From an uncultured Chloroflexales bacterium (GTDB taxonomy: Bacteria > Chloroflexota > Chloroflexia > Chloroflexales > Chloroflexaceae): DNA of 64,000 nt. The DNA is taken from assembly GCA_937902315.1 (NCBI GenBank), contig CALGUG010000064.1:1-64000 (forward strand). Direction: 5' to 3'. Both the position numbers and the translations under genes were made by a program. Below the pieces are notes generated by a model, which saw nothing but the letters and a program-made list of their open reading frames with translations, had not been told where the DNA came from and searched no databases. Below are positions 17,856 to 26,095 of this stretch, in pieces (positions within the stretch are counted from its first letter, which is position 1; every line of letters starts with the position of its first letter).

Positions 17856-18962
17856 ATGACACGAATTGGGATCGATATCAGTCGTTTGGGCGTAAGCGCG
17901 CGCACCGGAACCGAACACTATACCTTTGAGCTTCTAGCGAGCTTAGCGAAGATCGACCGCGAACATCCATACATTCTCTATTGCAATGGGCGTCCTGCCG
18001 CGCTACCGCGCCTGAGCACTAATATGCAACTGCGCAATATCCCCTTTCGTCGGCTCTGGACCCATGTACGTTTAAGTAGCGAAATGGCGCTACATCCCCC
18101 CGACGTGCTATTTGTGCCGGCCCATGTGTTGCCGCCGGTACGCCCCAAACGCAGCGTGGTTACCATCCACGATCTCGGCTACGAATATTTTCCTGAAGCG
18201 CATCCGGCCAAGCAGCGGCTCTATCTGCGGCTCTCGACGATCTGGAGCAGCCGCGTAGCCACGCGCGTGATCGCGATCTCGCATGCGACGCGCAACGATC
18301 TGATCGAGCGCTACGGCGTTCCAGCCGATAAGATCAGCGTGATTTACCATGGCGTTAATCCGCGCTTGCGCCGCATCGAAGACCCGTTGCAAATTAGCGA
18401 TGCCTGCAGCGCCTACGATATTAAAGCGCCCTACTTTCTCTATATCGGTACGATACAACCGCGCAAAAATCTTGTGCGTCTGATCGAGTCCTACAAACAA
18501 CTGTTGGAGCAGGCTGAACATCCTGATCAGGCTCCTTCGCTAGTGCTGGCTGGCAAACGCGGTTGGCTGAGCGAAGGTATCGAGCGGCGTGTGCGTGAGC
18601 TAGGGCTAGAGGGACACGTTCACTTTTCGGGCTACGTTGATGACAAGCATATTCCGGCTCTGCTCAGCGGGGCACGCGCTTTTGTCTTTCCTTCGTTGTA
18701 TGAAGGTTTCGGCATGCCCGTGCTAGAAGCGATGGCATGTGGCGCACCTGTGTTAACCAGCACAAGCTCTTCTTTACCGGAAGTTGTCGGCGATGCAGCT
18801 TTGAGCGTTGATCCTAGCGATACCAACGCGATCGCACGCGGCTTACAAGAGCTTGCCAGCAACGATGCGCTCTGTAACGATCTGCGCCAACGCGGCTTTA
18901 CGCGTGTACAACAATTCACTTGGGAGCGCTGTGCACAGCAAACCCTCGATGTGTTACTATAA
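17856..18962 (+). CDS. Glycosyltransferase family 4 type
   Basis: A 368-residue GT-B fold enzyme. The chosen ATG at 17856 (MTRIGIDISRLGVSARTG) follows GGTGAAGAGAG; the frame is open 75 bp further up but without a better site. N-terminal donor/acceptor domain shows HDLGYEYFPEAHP and AISHATRNDLIERYGVP; the C-terminal domain has YIGTIQPRKNLVRLIES and the catalytic E-x7-E pattern in SLYEGFGMPVLEAMACG. These are typical of GT1/GT4 mannosyl- or glucosyl-transferases. Substrate is unknown. It precedes the M20 peptidase and THUMP methyltransferase on the same strand, but no functional link is evident. Confidence 0.9.
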   Translation: MTRIGIDISRLGVSARTGTEHYTFELLASLAKIDREHPYILYCNGRPAALPRLSTNMQLRNIPFRRLWTHVRLSSEMALHPPDVLFVPAHVLPPVRPKRSVVTIHDLGYEYFPEAHPAKQRLYLRLSTIWSSRVATRVIAISHATRNDLIERYGVPADKISVIYHGVNPRLRRIEDPLQISDACSAYDIKAPYFLYIGTIQPRKNLVRLIESYKQLLEQAEHPDQAPSLVLAGKRGWLSEGIERRVRELGLEGHVHFSGYVDDKHIPALLSGARAFVFPSLYEGFGMPVLEAMACGAPVLTSTSSSLPEVVGDAALSVDPSDTNAIARGLQELASNDALCNDLRQRGFTRVQQFTWERCAQQTLDVLL

Positions 18963-19035
18963 AGGTGTATCTCTTCTCATCTGTTTAAGTCATTCTGCCG
19001 CTTGTGTTGACGCTTAGGTATTGCTAGGATTTGTC

Positions 19036-20121
19036 ATGACTGATGCACTACGAGCTGAATTAGTTCAATTAACCAAGGATCTCGTCAGTTTTCCGAGCGT
19101 TGTAAACCGTCCTCAACATGTCCATGCTGCGGCTGACTATATTGCCGCCTATCTCGCGAAGATCCCAAACATTCATTGGGAACGGGTCGAGAGCAACGGC
19201 ATTCCATCGTTGGTTGCGACTCTGCGACCGACGCGCTCGCCCAAGCTGTTCATCAACGGCCACTTCGATGTCGTTGATGCCAAAGACGAGCAGTGGACGC
19301 CTGTAGAGCGCGATGGTCGTATCTATGGACGCGGTGCGCAAGACATGAAGGGCAGCGTCGCAGTGATGCTGCGCCTGCTGAAAGATCTCGCAGCCAGCGA
19401 TAATCCGCCCGATGTTGGCTTTCAATTCGTAGGTGATGAAGAGATCGGCGGCCTTGATAGCACACGCTTCTTGCTGCAGTCGGGTTGGCTGTGCGAGTTC
19501 TTTATCGCAGCAGAGCCAACCGATTTGGGCATCTGCTACGCCCAAAAGGCTGCCACCACCATTTCGCTGCATATTCCGGGCCAGCCCTCCCACGGCGCAC
19601 GCCCTTGGGATGGGCATAATCCGGTGTTTGAATTCGCGCAAGGCGTGCAGGAACTCAACAAGCACTTCCCCGTTCCTTCGCCCGATAGTTGGCAAACCAC
19701 AGCGGTGCCCTCGTTGGTACACACCACCGGCACAGCACCCAATCAAGTGCCACCCGGTATCGATGTTACTATCGATAATCGCCGCATCGCTGAAGATTCG
19801 CTCGAAAGCATTCTTGAGCGTATTCAATCCTGTTTCCCGAGCGCGATCATCACACCGCCGAGGCCGGGCGAACTACTCAACACCGATCCGAACGACCCGT
19901 TTGTACAAAGCTTAGCGAAAGTAACAAGCGACTTTACCAAACGCGAGACGCGCTTGTTCCGCGAGCATTTCGCAAGCGATGCCCGCTTCTATAGCGAACA
20001 TGGCATTCCATCGGTCTGTTTCGGACCGGTTGGCGCAGGACTGCATAGCAACGATGAATGGGTTGATATCGACAGTCTTGTAGACCTTTACGATATTTTT
20101 CAACGCTTTATAACGGCTTAA
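19036..20121 (+). CDS. M20 family metallopeptidase (ArgE/DapE-like)
   Basis: A 361-residue zinc-dependent amidohydrolase. Motifs in order: FINGHFDVVDAKDEQW (metal-binding His and catalytic Asp, about residues 77-92), RGAQDMKG (bridging Asp), GDEEIGG (catalytic Glu and metal Glu), AAEPTD and the C-terminal GPVGAGLHSNDEWVD with the last metal His. The dimerisation subdomain carries PSHGARPWDGHNP. ATG at 19036 follows TAGGAT; an upstream TTG at 19021 is less likely. Family members deacylate acetylornithine, succinyl-diaminopimelate or dipeptides; which applies here is open. One base separates its stop from the next ATG. Confidence 0.9.
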   Translation: MTDALRAELVQLTKDLVSFPSVVNRPQHVHAAADYIAAYLAKIPNIHWERVESNGIPSLVATLRPTRSPKLFINGHFDVVDAKDEQWTPVERDGRIYGRGAQDMKGSVAVMLRLLKDLAASDNPPDVGFQFVGDEEIGGLDSTRFLLQSGWLCEFFIAAEPTDLGICYAQKAATTISLHIPGQPSHGARPWDGHNPVFEFAQGVQELNKHFPVPSPDSWQTTAVPSLVHTTGTAPNQVPPGIDVTIDNRRIAEDSLESILERIQSCFPSAIITPPRPGELLNTDPNDPFVQSLAKVTSDFTKRETRLFREHFASDARFYSEHGIPSVCFGPVGAGLHSNDEWVDIDSLVDLYDIFQRFITA

Positions 20122-20122
20122 A

Positions 20123-21199
20123 ATGGCACAACGTCTCTATTATGTCCAAACCATTCCGGGGGTCGATCCTCTGGCGTGGAGTGAAATAGCTCGTCGCTTC
20201 CCCGATGCAACCCAAGCGGGGCGCAAGGTGATTCCCGAAAAAAACGTCATCTTGCTCTTCCGAAGCGAGAGCGATCCGATCGACATGCTCGATCTACGAG
20301 CGTCTGAAGACCTTTTTGTGGTCGCTGCACGCGGCTTTAAGATCTCGCCCAACCAGCAAGGCTTGCGCCAGATCTACGCTGCGATTCGCCATTCGAAACA
20401 GGCCAAGCATGTTATTTCGGTCTGGGAAGATATTTATGGCGATTTGAGCTTCCCCGCCACCTTCCGCGTGGTGGTACGCGAAGTGGGTGCCAGCAACCTG
20501 ATGCGGCGTCAGATCGGCCAAGCGGCCGCCGACGCCGTACTCGATGGCTGGCAAGGGCGCTGGCGTCGCGTTGAGGAAGAGGCCGATATCGAACTGTGGG
20601 TGAATCTGATCGGCGAAGAACTGTTATGCGGTTTGCGCCTGTCGCGGGCCGAGATGCGCCACCGCAACTATAAAACCCAGCATCTGCCGGCCTCGCTGCG
20701 ACCCTCGGTGGCGGCGGCCATGGTGCATCTCACCCAGCCCAACGAAAACGATATCTTTCTCGACCCGATGGCGGGGGCAGGCACGTTGCTCTTAGAGCGT
20801 TCGGCGATCGGTCCATCGCGCAAGCTGATCGCTGGCGACAACAGCGAAGAGGCCCTCAACGCCTTGCAAAGCAATCTGCGCCAGCTCGACGACGACATCG
20901 AAATCTACGAGTGGGACGCTCGCTCGCTGCCGCTTGAAGACGCCTCGGTCACCAAGGTTGCGACCAATCTCCCCTTTGGTAAACAAATCAGCCCGGGCGA
21001 AAACTTACGCGCGCTCTATAGCGATCTGATGATCGAGCTAGAGCGGGTCGTTCGTCCGGGCGGAAAAATCGTATTGCTTTCCGGTGATGCTGGCTTGGTC
21101 GATAGCGCCTTACGCGGCGTGCCAGCTATGCGTTTGCTCAAACGCTATCCGGTCAATGTGCTCGGCTACGATGCGGTGATCAGCGTCATCGCCCGTTAG
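20123..21199 (+). CDS. THUMP-domain RNA methyltransferase
   Basis: A 358-residue protein with an N-terminal THUMP-like domain (about 1-165, including FRVVVREVGASNLMRRQIGQ) and a C-terminal Rossmann methylase. The SAM loop is LDPMAGAGTLLLERSAIGP (about 215-233) and the active-site motif is TNLPFGKQIS, an N-L-P-F/Y form expected of N2-methylguanine enzymes of the Trm14/TrmN/RlmL group. The likely substrate is a guanine in tRNA or rRNA. Its ATG lies one base after the peptidase stop, indicating co-translation. Identification to the family is solid; the exact target is inferred. Confidence 0.88.
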   Translation: MAQRLYYVQTIPGVDPLAWSEIARRFPDATQAGRKVIPEKNVILLFRSESDPIDMLDLRASEDLFVVAARGFKISPNQQGLRQIYAAIRHSKQAKHVISVWEDIYGDLSFPATFRVVVREVGASNLMRRQIGQAAADAVLDGWQGRWRRVEEEADIELWVNLIGEELLCGLRLSRAEMRHRNYKTQHLPASLRPSVAAAMVHLTQPNENDIFLDPMAGAGTLLLERSAIGPSRKLIAGDNSEEALNALQSNLRQLDDDIEIYEWDARSLPLEDASVTKVATNLPFGKQISPGENLRALYSDLMIELERVVRPGGKIVLLSGDAGLVDSALRGVPAMRLLKRYPVNVLGYDAVISVIAR

Positions 21200-21260
21200 C
21201 CAAGCTCTCCTGTGGGTGGAATGTTGTGCAAGGCCCGGCATTCCACTCCGAACCTCTGCC

Positions 21261-21570
21261 TGATAACAAATCCGTTTGCTTTCTTCAGATTGCTGCGGTG
21301 AGGTCTTTCTCTTCCATTCGTTACTTGGCGCGTCCGCCTACGGCTACCAACATCCCGCCCAACAAGCGAGGCGTGTAGCTGTGTGTACCGAAAGGGCGCT
21401 CCCAAGCCGAGAATTCAAACGTATTTCGTATCGTACCAAATCGGTTTAAAACTTGCGCTCTTGTAACACAGAGAAAACGGGCAAAAAGTTATGTGAATTT
21501 TCACGCGACAGTGAGAAAATTCACATAACAACATATATTCAAGTTCCACTCTGCCGAAGGCCGATATGAG
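21261..21570 (+). repeat. Intergenic repeat copy R3 with variable hairpin
   Basis: Core at 21330-21346 (plus), followed by the shared modules GTAGCTGTGTGTACCGAAAG, a stretch reading TTTAAAACTTGCGCTCTTGT, then a 15-bp perfect hairpin (21488-21502 with 21515-21529, loop ACGCGACAGTGA) and the end module TTCCACTCTGCCGAAGGCC. It fills the convergent gap between the methyltransferase and the TetR gene and ends at the TetR stop. Confidence 0.87.
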
Positions 21571-22209
21571 CTAATCGCCCGAGCCGCTGGCATGTTCCTC
21601 GCGAATACCCAAGCCACCCAATACAAACTGAAGCGCTTGATCGCTGGCGACTTCGGCGCTGCAAGAGAGCACACACTGCAGGTGCTGAAGGGTGCGCGGA
21701 TTCAGTAGTTCCAAACAGAGGCTTGCCAAGGCAGCCGGATCGCCAGCGCGAATCAGGCCCTGCTCTTGGCCTTCGCTGATCACACCTTTCAACAAGTTAT
21801 GTAAAGTCTCGTAGAGTTGCTCAGCTTCGCGCGCGGCGCAATCGGGCGCACTCGCCTGCGAAGCAGGACGCATATCGATCAGCACTGCGAGCTGGCCATT
21901 GTACTTGTACTGCACATACATCAATGCGCGCAGCTTGCTGATCGGATCGGTCGCGGTTTCGGTTGCGCGGTGAAGAGAGTTTTGAGCATCGGTACAGGCT
22001 GCGTGGCTGACCGCCGCAAAGAGCTGATCTTTGCTAGGAAAACGTCGGTAGATCGTACCAACCCCAACCCCAGCTCGTCGAGCGACCTCTTCCATGGTTA
22101 CGTCAGCACCACGTTCCGTAAACAGTTCATTTGCCGCTGTCAATACACGTTCGAGATTACGACGCATATCTTTGCGCTCTCGTCGTTGCGGGCCCCTAGA
22201 TCGCTCCAT
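21571..22209 (-). CDS. TetR/AcrR family transcriptional regulator
   Basis: A 212-residue repressor-type protein. The N-terminal helix-turn-helix is typical: VLTAANELFTERGADVTMEEVARRAGVGVGTIYRRFPSKDQLF (about residues 22-64) in family layout. The C-terminal ligand-binding domain is helical and not specific. It is transcribed alone, divergent from tdk, with a promoter containing a small dyad. No efflux pump or enzyme gene lies beside it, so its regulon is not visible; autoregulation is plausible from the dyad in its own promoter. Confidence 0.9.
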   Translation of the reverse strand: MERSRGPQRRERKDMRRNLERVLTAANELFTERGADVTMEEVARRAGVGVGTIYRRFPSKDQLFAAVSHAACTDAQNSLHRATETATDPISKLRALMYVQYKYNGQLAVLIDMRPASQASAPDCAAREAEQLYETLHNLLKGVISEGQEQGLIRAGDPAALASLCLELLNPRTLQHLQCVLSCSAEVASDQALQFVLGGLGIREEHASGSGD

Positions 22210-22296
22210 ACCTACTCATCCCTCATTGGCTTCACGACCAGTTCCCTATCCAAAGCCTCGCGAACAACCAGCCAAGGCTTTGTTCTGGCTAATGGT

Positions 22297-22325
22297 AGTA
22301 TAGCACTCTTCCTAGGGAAACGGAA
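22297..22325 (-). promoter_or_regulatory. Probable TetR-gene promoter
   Basis: Minus-strand TATACT (22297-22302) preceded by TG at the extended -10 position, with a weak -35 TTCCGT (22320-22325) at 17 bp. The spacer holds the near-palindrome TTCCTAGGGAA, a possible operator. The rest of 22210-22655 is leader of the two divergent genes. Confidence 0.45.
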
Positions 22326-22497
22326 GATATATTCCACTTTATCGCTTACACAGCCAGAGCTTAATTTGCGCTTAGCGTTTTTGGCCAAACTCAGCCAAAA
22401 ATAGCGAGCTTAAATAAAGCTTTTTCGCGCTCTCTAAAGCAATAAAATTCCTCAACAGGCCATCAACAGAGCAAGCATTCCTTGGCAAAAGGTGTGC

Positions 22498-22503
22498 TAT
22501 ACT
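22498..22503 (+). promoter_or_regulatory. Possible extended -10 promoter for tdk
   Basis: TGCTATACT gives an extended -10 hexamer at 22498-22503. No good -35 is present. It would leave a leader of about 145 nt before the tdk ATG, in which I see no riboswitch. Confidence 0.35.
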
Positions 22504-22655
22504 GCTTGCCGCTGTGTGTTTTTACACCTTGCCCAAAATTCAAATCTTCCCCGCCAGCGCACCCTTGCTTGCCCGTACTGCTGTATGGCTTGTAAAGAGG
22601 TGCCTGTTCATGATGGGGCCAGTTATATGTATGTACAGCAAATAGGAACAGGATC

Positions 22656-23240
22656 ATGACTCGACCAAGTTCAAGTGGACGTATTGAGGTGATTTGTGGC
22701 AGTATGTTCAGCGGCAAAACCGAAGAACTCTTGCGCCGCATTCGACAAGTAGAAATCGCACGTCAGCCCTACCATCTCTTTACGCCAAAGCGCGATACTC
22801 GCTATGGGACAGGTGTCGTTGCCAGCCACAATGGTGGTCGTCTCGCAGCATCGAGCATCAGCTCAATTCACGAAATCCGAGATCAGCTTCGAGATGAGCA
22901 AGTTGTCGCGATCGACGAATTGCACTTTCTCGACGACTCGCCCGAAGATATCCGCCATTTCTGCCAAGACCTGGCCGACCGTGGTCTGCGCGTGATTGTA
23001 GCAGGTCTTGATCAAGACTATCGCGCCGAGCCATTCCCCGCCATGTCACAACTAGCAGCTGTCGCGGAACAGGTCGACAAACTCTATGCGATTTGTGTAC
23101 GCTGTGGCGCCTATGCGACCCGCTCGCAGCGCCTGATCGACGGCAAGCCCGCACCCTACGACGCCCCCACGATCGTCGTCGGCGGCCTCGATCTCTACGA
23201 AGCGCGCTGCCGAGCCTGCTACGAACCGCCCACGCGCTAA
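22656..23240 (+). CDS. tdk: Thymidine kinase (type II)
   Basis: Phosphorylates thymidine to dTMP for salvage. The 194-residue enzyme is the type II (prokaryote/poxvirus/cytosolic) form: P-loop GSMFSGKTEELLRRI near residues 15-29, the DELHFLDD Walker-B-like site (about 90-97), the lasso region with Gly-Leu-Asp (VAGLDQDYRAEPF), and a zinc site from CVRC (about 149) and CRAC (about 188). ATG at 22656 follows AGGAACAGG. It is monocistronic and ends at a strong terminator. It fits with dcd, MazG-like, ThyX-like and ndk elsewhere in the window. Confidence 0.95.
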   Translation: MTRPSSSGRIEVICGSMFSGKTEELLRRIRQVEIARQPYHLFTPKRDTRYGTGVVASHNGGRLAASSISSIHEIRDQLRDEQVVAIDELHFLDDSPEDIRHFCQDLADRGLRVIVAGLDQDYRAEPFPAMSQLAAVAEQVDKLYAICVRCGAYATRSQRLIDGKPAPYDAPTIVVGGLDLYEARCRACYEPPTR

Positions 23241-23251
23241 ACAGACAAACA

Positions 23252-23284
23252 ATAAGGAGGCCTCCGCCAAGGGAGCCTCCTTAT
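23252..23284 (+). terminator. tdk terminator
   Basis: Perfect 10-bp stem ATAAGGAGGC (23252-23261) with GCCTCCTTAT (23275-23284); the arms also read AAGGAGG near the loop. The T-tract is short, but the A-rich and T-rich arm ends make it bidirectional. Confidence 0.65.
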
Positions 23285-23303
23285 GATGTAGGATCGAAGG
23301 TCT

Positions 23304-23402
23304 TATACGAAATCCATTTAAAGACTTGTGCTCTTGTTGCACAACAACACTAGTTAAGTTCACTCTGCCGAAGGCCAAATAGAACCTAATCAAGCGAATT
23401 TG
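23304..23402 (+). repeat. Intergenic repeat copy R4, short coreless form
   Basis: A 99-bp copy lacking the core. It has the left end TATACGAAATCC with TTTAAAGACTTG, the CTCTTGT module and the end module TTCACTCTGCCGAAGGCCAAA, closing with AATCAAGCGAATTTG. The two ends form an imperfect terminal inverted repeat around AAATCC/AATTTG. It sits between convergent tdk and the YccF gene. Confidence 0.75.
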
Positions 23403-23405
23403 TTA

Positions 23406-24131
23406 TTAATCAGCCAAGGTCGCGACGGCAGCCGTGCGCTCAAACATCATAAACGAGAGCGGCAGACCGATAACGGTGGCGGCCATAGCCCAAGCAAGGT
23501 TGATCCAGATAAAGCTGACCCACCAGCCCACAAACGCAAAATAGATCGCTCGCACCACAAAAGGCTGTTCAGCCTTCTGAACCTGAATCTGCATACCCTG
23601 CATCTGCAGCATCAGCTTCTGCTGGGTCGGTCGCAGCGTCATCACCTCGGGCATCTTATTGATCATCCACAGGCCGAGCGGCAAGCCGATAATCGTCAAC
23701 ATAGCGACCCACGCCACAACCATCCAAATACCACCGATCCAGAGGCCCACAAACAAAAACCAGAGCGCTCGAATCCACCAAGCGGTCGGCTGCTGTTGCT
23801 GCAGCATTATCTGGGGCATGGCTTGGGGCATGGCTTGGTTAAAGTGAAAGTGCTGCTGGATCACGGGCGCGCCCGCCGCTGCAAAGGCCGGAGCCGCATA
23901 GTTAGGAGCAAACGGCGGCTGAACTGCAGGCTGAGGTGCATAGGTCGGCTGCACAGGCTGAGCTTGAGGCTGAATAGCAGCAGGATCGATATATTGAGGT
24001 GTATAGGCTGCCTGTTGAGCAGTCTTCTGGGGCGTTACATGCTCAAGCTTGGCCCCGCAGATCACACAAAACTGCGCGCCATCGGGGTTGCGAGTATCAC
24101 ACTGATAACAGAAACTCGGTTGTGCAGCCAT
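23406..24131 (-). CDS. Zinc-ribbon YccF-domain membrane protein
   Basis: A 241-residue protein. Residues 8-28 carry a zinc ribbon CYQC and CVIC. A Pro/Gln/Ala-rich linker of about 90 residues follows (PQAQPVQPTYAPQPAVQPP). The C-terminal part has two copies of a YccF-type membrane unit, each with a helical pair and the pattern IGLPLG/S (WIRALWFLFVGLWIGGIWM and AIYFAFVGWWVSFIWINLA). YccF proteins are inner membrane proteins of unknown role. It is transcribed alone, convergent with tdk. Classification is confident at domain level; no function can be assigned. Confidence 0.85.
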   Translation of the reverse strand: MAAQPSFCYQCDTRNPDGAQFCVICGAKLEHVTPQKTAQQAAYTPQYIDPAAIQPQAQPVQPTYAPQPAVQPPFAPNYAAPAFAAAGAPVIQQHFHFNQAMPQAMPQIMLQQQQPTAWWIRALWFLFVGLWIGGIWMVVAWVAMLTIIGLPLGLWMINKMPEVMTLRPTQQKLMLQMQGMQIQVQKAEQPFVVRAIYFAFVGWWVSFIWINLAWAMAATVIGLPLSFMMFERTAAVATLAD

Positions 24132-24347
24132 ATCCCTTCTTCTCCTTTATTACAGTATTGCTGTTTGCTTAGACGTAAATATGGCTAACGAAGTTGCAAT
24201 CAGCAAGCTCAAAAAAGCAGGGATTTTAAAAAGTTTTGGCTTAGATCATTTCTTCGCTTCTGCTTTGGTTAAAATCGATCTCTTTCTCTTCCTACTGTGA
24301 ACAAACAAGGGCAAGGCAAGCTATGTATCAGTCCAAAATAAGAGCAA

Positions 24348-24797
24348 TCAGTCTATATGCCAAACCCGACCATAGCGAATGTTAATATAAGCCATTCCGC
24401 TCGGCTGTCTATAAAGCTCAATAGTTAAGCCATAGACAGGCACATGAGAAAACCAGTAGTAGTCTTCAAAGAGATATTTACCAAATGAAAGTATCCTATA
24501 CGTCATCATCATGCGGGTCCCAACCCGCTCTTCCAATGTCCAACCAGCATCTTTCAAATAGCTTTCATAGTAGCTAAGCACGGTTTCTGTATCATCTGTG
24601 GTTGTCAGGAGCAGCTCAACACCCTTGTATATATCTTCACGCTCGATCTCAACAGCGTTAGGGTAGTGCAGGACAGGATCACGAAAGCTCCAATCCTTAT
24701 ACCGAGCTACCAGATTGATACTCAACAACAACAGCGGGACGCTAGCGATCATCATTCCGATAACAATCGCCAGCTTGCGCCACGAAAATCGTTTCAT
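24348..24797 (-). CDS. Small single-pass membrane protein, unknown
   Basis: From the ATG at 24797, chosen because GTAGGAGCTGGC precedes it, the product is 149 residues. A signal anchor (KLAIVIGMMIASVPLLLLSI) is followed by an extracytoplasmic domain with the pattern YYESYLKDAGWTLEER, reminiscent of small extracytoplasmic domains that end many Chloroflexota lipoproteins. I do not recognise a family. It lies between the YccF gene and repeat R5, on the same strand as pspA. Gap 24132-24347 holds nothing identifiable. Confidence 0.7.
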   Translation of the reverse strand: MKRFSWRKLAIVIGMMIASVPLLLLSINLVARYKDWSFRDPVLHYPNAVEIEREDIYKGVELLLTTTDDTETVLSYYESYLKDAGWTLEERVGTRMMMTYRILSFGKYLFEDYYWFSHVPVYGLTIELYRQPSGMAYINIRYGRVWHID

Positions 24798-24914
24798 GCC
24801 AGCTCCTACAGCGCATAAAGAATGGGAAAAAAACAAATGCATCCTCATTTAGCAACCAAGGTGTGTCAAGGCCTCAAGCCCCATATAGCTACATGCTTCT
24901 CTTCACCACAGTGC

Positions 24915-25168
24915 TCCAAAGCGACTTAAAGGCGTGAAGGCTGCTAGCCTCTAAAGGGCTTTGGCGCGTCCGCCTACGGCTACCAGAGCGGCGACCAACT
25001 AGCAACATCGGTAATCAATGCCTGCTATGCCTCTTCAATGATCTCGCCGTGGGCAACAGCGCGCGCAGCGAGTGCAGCGCTTTGGTGGGCGGGATGTTGA
25101 TAGCCGTAGGCGGACGCGCTGAGGACCGCATGGAAGCAAGAGACCTGGCCGCCAAGCGCTAAACGCAG
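24915..25168. repeat. Intergenic repeat copy R5, two inverted cores
   Basis: Cores at 24966-24982 (plus) and 25101-25117 (minus), 118 bp apart. The right half ends in the shared sequence GCGCTGAGGACCGCATGGAAGC, which recurs nearly unchanged in R8. It lies downstream of pspA, beyond its terminator. No gene in 24849-25266. Confidence 0.82.
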
Positions 25169-25212
25169 CAAAAGGATGCACAATGAAAGTGTGTTATCGG
25201 CAAGCAACAAAA

Positions 25213-25240
25213 AAGCAGCCCCTTTATCAAGGAGCTGCTT
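25213..25240 (-). terminator. pspA terminator
   Basis: AAGCAGCCCCTT and AAGGAGCTGCTT pair over 12 bp with one mismatch and a 4-nt loop; read on the minus strand the stem is followed by TTTTGTT, 25 bp after the pspA stop. Confidence 0.75.
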
Positions 25241-25266
25241 GATCCTTCATTTCAAGCAGAGAAGAA

Positions 25267-25929
25267 CTAGGACAAACCGAGCTTCTTCTTCAGCTCCTCT
25301 AGCTCGCTATCGACAGCGCTCTCGCGCTCAAGGTCGCGGAAGCGGTTTTCGAGCGAATCGCCCTCAAGCTTCGCCATAGCGTCGGCTCTAGCCAAACGAT
25401 CGTCAACTTGCGCTTCCAAGCGGTCGAGTTTATCGAGTGCGCTGTTGGCGCCCAAGCCGCGCACGGTATTCTGCAGAGCTTCTTGGGTTTGAGCACGATT
25501 CTTCTTGGCGATGATCAACTCTTTCTTTGCATTGGTTTCGGCGATGCGGGTTTCGAGGTTAACCAACGCTTCTTGGAGGGCATCGACTTGCTGCTCTTGA
25601 GCAGTGAACTGCTCGCGGTATTGATCAGCCAGTTTTTGGGCCTGAACTTTGCGGCTCAAGGCGGCCTTAGCCAGCTCTTCGTCGCCGCGTCGCAAGGCCA
25701 TTTCGGCCTTAGCCTGCCACTGATCGGCCTCGCCCTGATAGGTCAACATCTTCTGCTGGAGCTTGGTCTCGTCGGCCATAGCGGCAGCAACGTTGGTCTT
25801 CGCGGCGTACAATTGCTCGTTCAACTGTCGTAGGTACTCGTTCGCCATCTTCTCAGGATCTTCGGCACGATCAAGCATCGCATTGATATTTGCGCTGAGC
25901 AGATCACGAATACGGCTCAAAATCGACAT
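25267..25929 (-). CDS. pspA: PspA/IM30 (Vipp1) family protein
   Basis: A 220-residue coiled-coil protein of the ESCRT-III-like PspA/Vipp1 family, which binds and remodels the cytoplasmic membrane under stress. The start MSILSRIRDLLSANINAMLDRAEDPEKM is the classical amphipathic helix and signature; almost all the rest is heptad-rich helix with Lys/Glu/Gln. The binding site is TAAGGAGGC before ATG. No pspB/pspC or regulatory neighbour is present; it is a single gene with its own terminator. Whether it behaves as PspA or as thylakoid-type Vipp1 cannot be told. Confidence 0.93.
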   Translation of the reverse strand: MSILSRIRDLLSANINAMLDRAEDPEKMANEYLRQLNEQLYAAKTNVAAAMADETKLQQKMLTYQGEADQWQAKAEMALRRGDEELAKAALSRKVQAQKLADQYREQFTAQEQQVDALQEALVNLETRIAETNAKKELIIAKKNRAQTQEALQNTVRGLGANSALDKLDRLEAQVDDRLARADAMAKLEGDSLENRFRDLERESAVDSELEELKKKLGLS

Positions 25930-26095
25930 AGTGCCTCCTTATATAGAGTAGCCTCTTACTTCATTGTAGCACGACAAGAAAAGCAGTATTGTTGTTTCTA
26001 ACACTACGTACGCATCAAGCGCTAAAAGGTTTCGAACGGGCCTACATGTCATCAGCCAGCAGGATACATACCAGCCTTATACGAATGCGAAACGC